A program made the translations under genes and the position numbers. Positions 6,057 to 6,462 of a stretch of 6,462 nucleotides of DNA are shown here, piece after piece. The DNA comes from Spirochaetia bacterium (GTDB lineage Bacteria > Spirochaetota > Spirochaetia > Treponematales > Breznakiellaceae), in the NCBI GenBank assembly GCA_026002265.1, contig BOBG01000113.1:1-6462 (forward strand). The letters are read 5' to 3'. The first letter of the stretch is position 1. Each line of letters opens with the position of its first letter. A model generated the notes under the pieces. The model was not told where the DNA came from. It did no database searches and saw only the letters and a list, made by a program, of their open reading frames with translations.

Positions 6057-6267
6057 TCCACGAATACACACTAATTACTTTTTCTTATTCGTAAAAATTC
6101 CGATCGAGGTCTGACCCCAAATATCTCGTTATGTTGAAAAGAAATATGGAGGTCTGTCCCCAAGATCAGTTCCTTTGTGCTACTTCGTGTCCTGTGATTG
6201 CATTTTTTCTTATTCGTGTACATTCGCGCCATTCGCGGACCCTATTCTTTCTTCTTCCCTTTGTGGT
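6057..6267 (+). repeat. Long direct repeat, copy 1 (with 43-base insertion)
   Basis: The copy starts TCCACGAATACACACTAATT and ends CTTTGTGGT, matching 6295-6462 at most positions. It differs chiefly by an extra 43 bases between two direct copies of the GAGGTCTGWCCCCAA motif at 6106 and 6149. Without those bases the two copies have equal length (168). It is composed of TTCGTG-type words and has no open frame of note. Confidence 0.75.
6106..6163 (-). repeat. Two-motif dispersed repeat element, right copy (inverted)
   Basis: On the minus strand this reads TTGGGGACAGACCTCCATAT, an AT-rich centre with GAGATA, then GGGGTCAGACCTC, with the motifs 43 bases apart. It matches 2998-3055 in order and spacing apart from one base of length and scattered changes. 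Together the two copies form imperfect inverted repeats about 3.1 kb apart around the GGDEF and symporter genes. Confidence 0.65.
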
Positions 6268-6294
6268 TGCATTGCTTCATTCACAAGAGATGTG

Positions 6295-6462
6295 TCCACG
6301 AATATCCACTAATTACTTTTTCTTGTTTGTAAAAATTCCGATCGAGGTCTGTCCCCAAGATCAGTTCCTTTGTGTTACTTCGTGTCCTGTCATTACATTC
6401 TTTCTTATTCGTGTACATTCGCGCCATTCGTGGACCCTATTCTTTCTTCTTCTCTTTGTGGT
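6295..6462 (+). repeat. Long direct repeat, copy 2 (cut by window end)
   Basis: The copy starts TCCACGAATATCCACTAATT and carries a single GAGGTCTGTCCCCAAGATCA motif at 6344 on, where copy 1 has two. From there GATCAGTTCCTTTGTG through GTGTACATTCGCGCCATTCG runs nearly unchanged to the window end, so it may continue beyond it. Confidence 0.75.

Larger units (their letters stand above)
5663..6462. other. 800-base gene-free, repeat-rich tail
   Basis: No credible coding region is present. The only frame of any size, on the minus strand at 5846-6061, runs through hairpin and repeat sequence and reads like repeat translation (VRQAQGT, RQARCPAIEPVE). The region holds several hairpins and palindromes in its first 330 bases and direct repeats to the window edge; these are listed separately. 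Confidence 0.75.

Noticed and set aside
5846..6061. Open frame of 71 codons on the minus strand
   Set aside because: It reads through the 17-bp hairpin and the GAGCCTGCCGAAC half-arm. This kind of spurious repeat-derived protein is common.

Overview
The window is bacterial, with a middling base composition, tightly packed genes and recognisable Shine-Dalgarno sites. The best guess is a spirochaete of the Treponema type. This rests mainly on TsaD, whose wording (for example [22 protein letters not shown] and [16 protein letters not shown]) resembles treponemal TsaD as I remember it, and on the debris of small dispersed repeats between genes. No database search was possible, so the taxon is an inference (about 0.6).

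Left part (1-2615). The window opens inside an amino-acid-type ABC transporter ATPase gene, whose 3' part (1-597, +) overlaps tsaD (594-1610, +) by ATGA. TsaD makes the t6A modification of tRNAs. tsaD then meets a zinc-dependent, probably NAD-linked medium-chain dehydrogenase (1599-2615, -) tail to tail with a 12-base overlap.

The broken gene. On the minus strand at 2751-2927 lies the missing kind of 5' end for that ABC gene: Shine-Dalgarno site, start codon and Walker A, stopping at the codons for Ile-Asp-Thr. The window begins with those same three codons in the same frame, and the two pieces share the 10-mer ATCGATACCG in inverted orientation (1-10 and 2756-2765). Joined there, they give one complete, collinear 252-residue ATPase. 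This looks like an inversion of about 2.76 kb that splits the gene, an inverted partial copy, or an assembly chimera. It is the most notable thing here.

Middle and right part (2928-5662). A repeat-laden spacer leads to a response-regulator/GGDEF protein (3169-4080, +) and then to a sodium:solute symporter (4196-5662, +). The GGDEF protein has an intact cyclase site, but its receiver has lost the phosphorylatable Asp. The two genes share a direction, with a separate promoter candidate before the symporter; no functional link is visible.

Tail (5663-6462). About 800 bases hold no gene. They carry hairpins, palindromes, a long direct repeat cut by the window edge, and an inverted copy of the roughly 60-base two-motif element (GGGGACAGACCTC type) that also lies before the GGDEF gene. 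The GGDEF-symporter pair is therefore bracketed by inverted copies of a dispersed repeat. No tRNA, rRNA, CRISPR array or transposase gene was seen.
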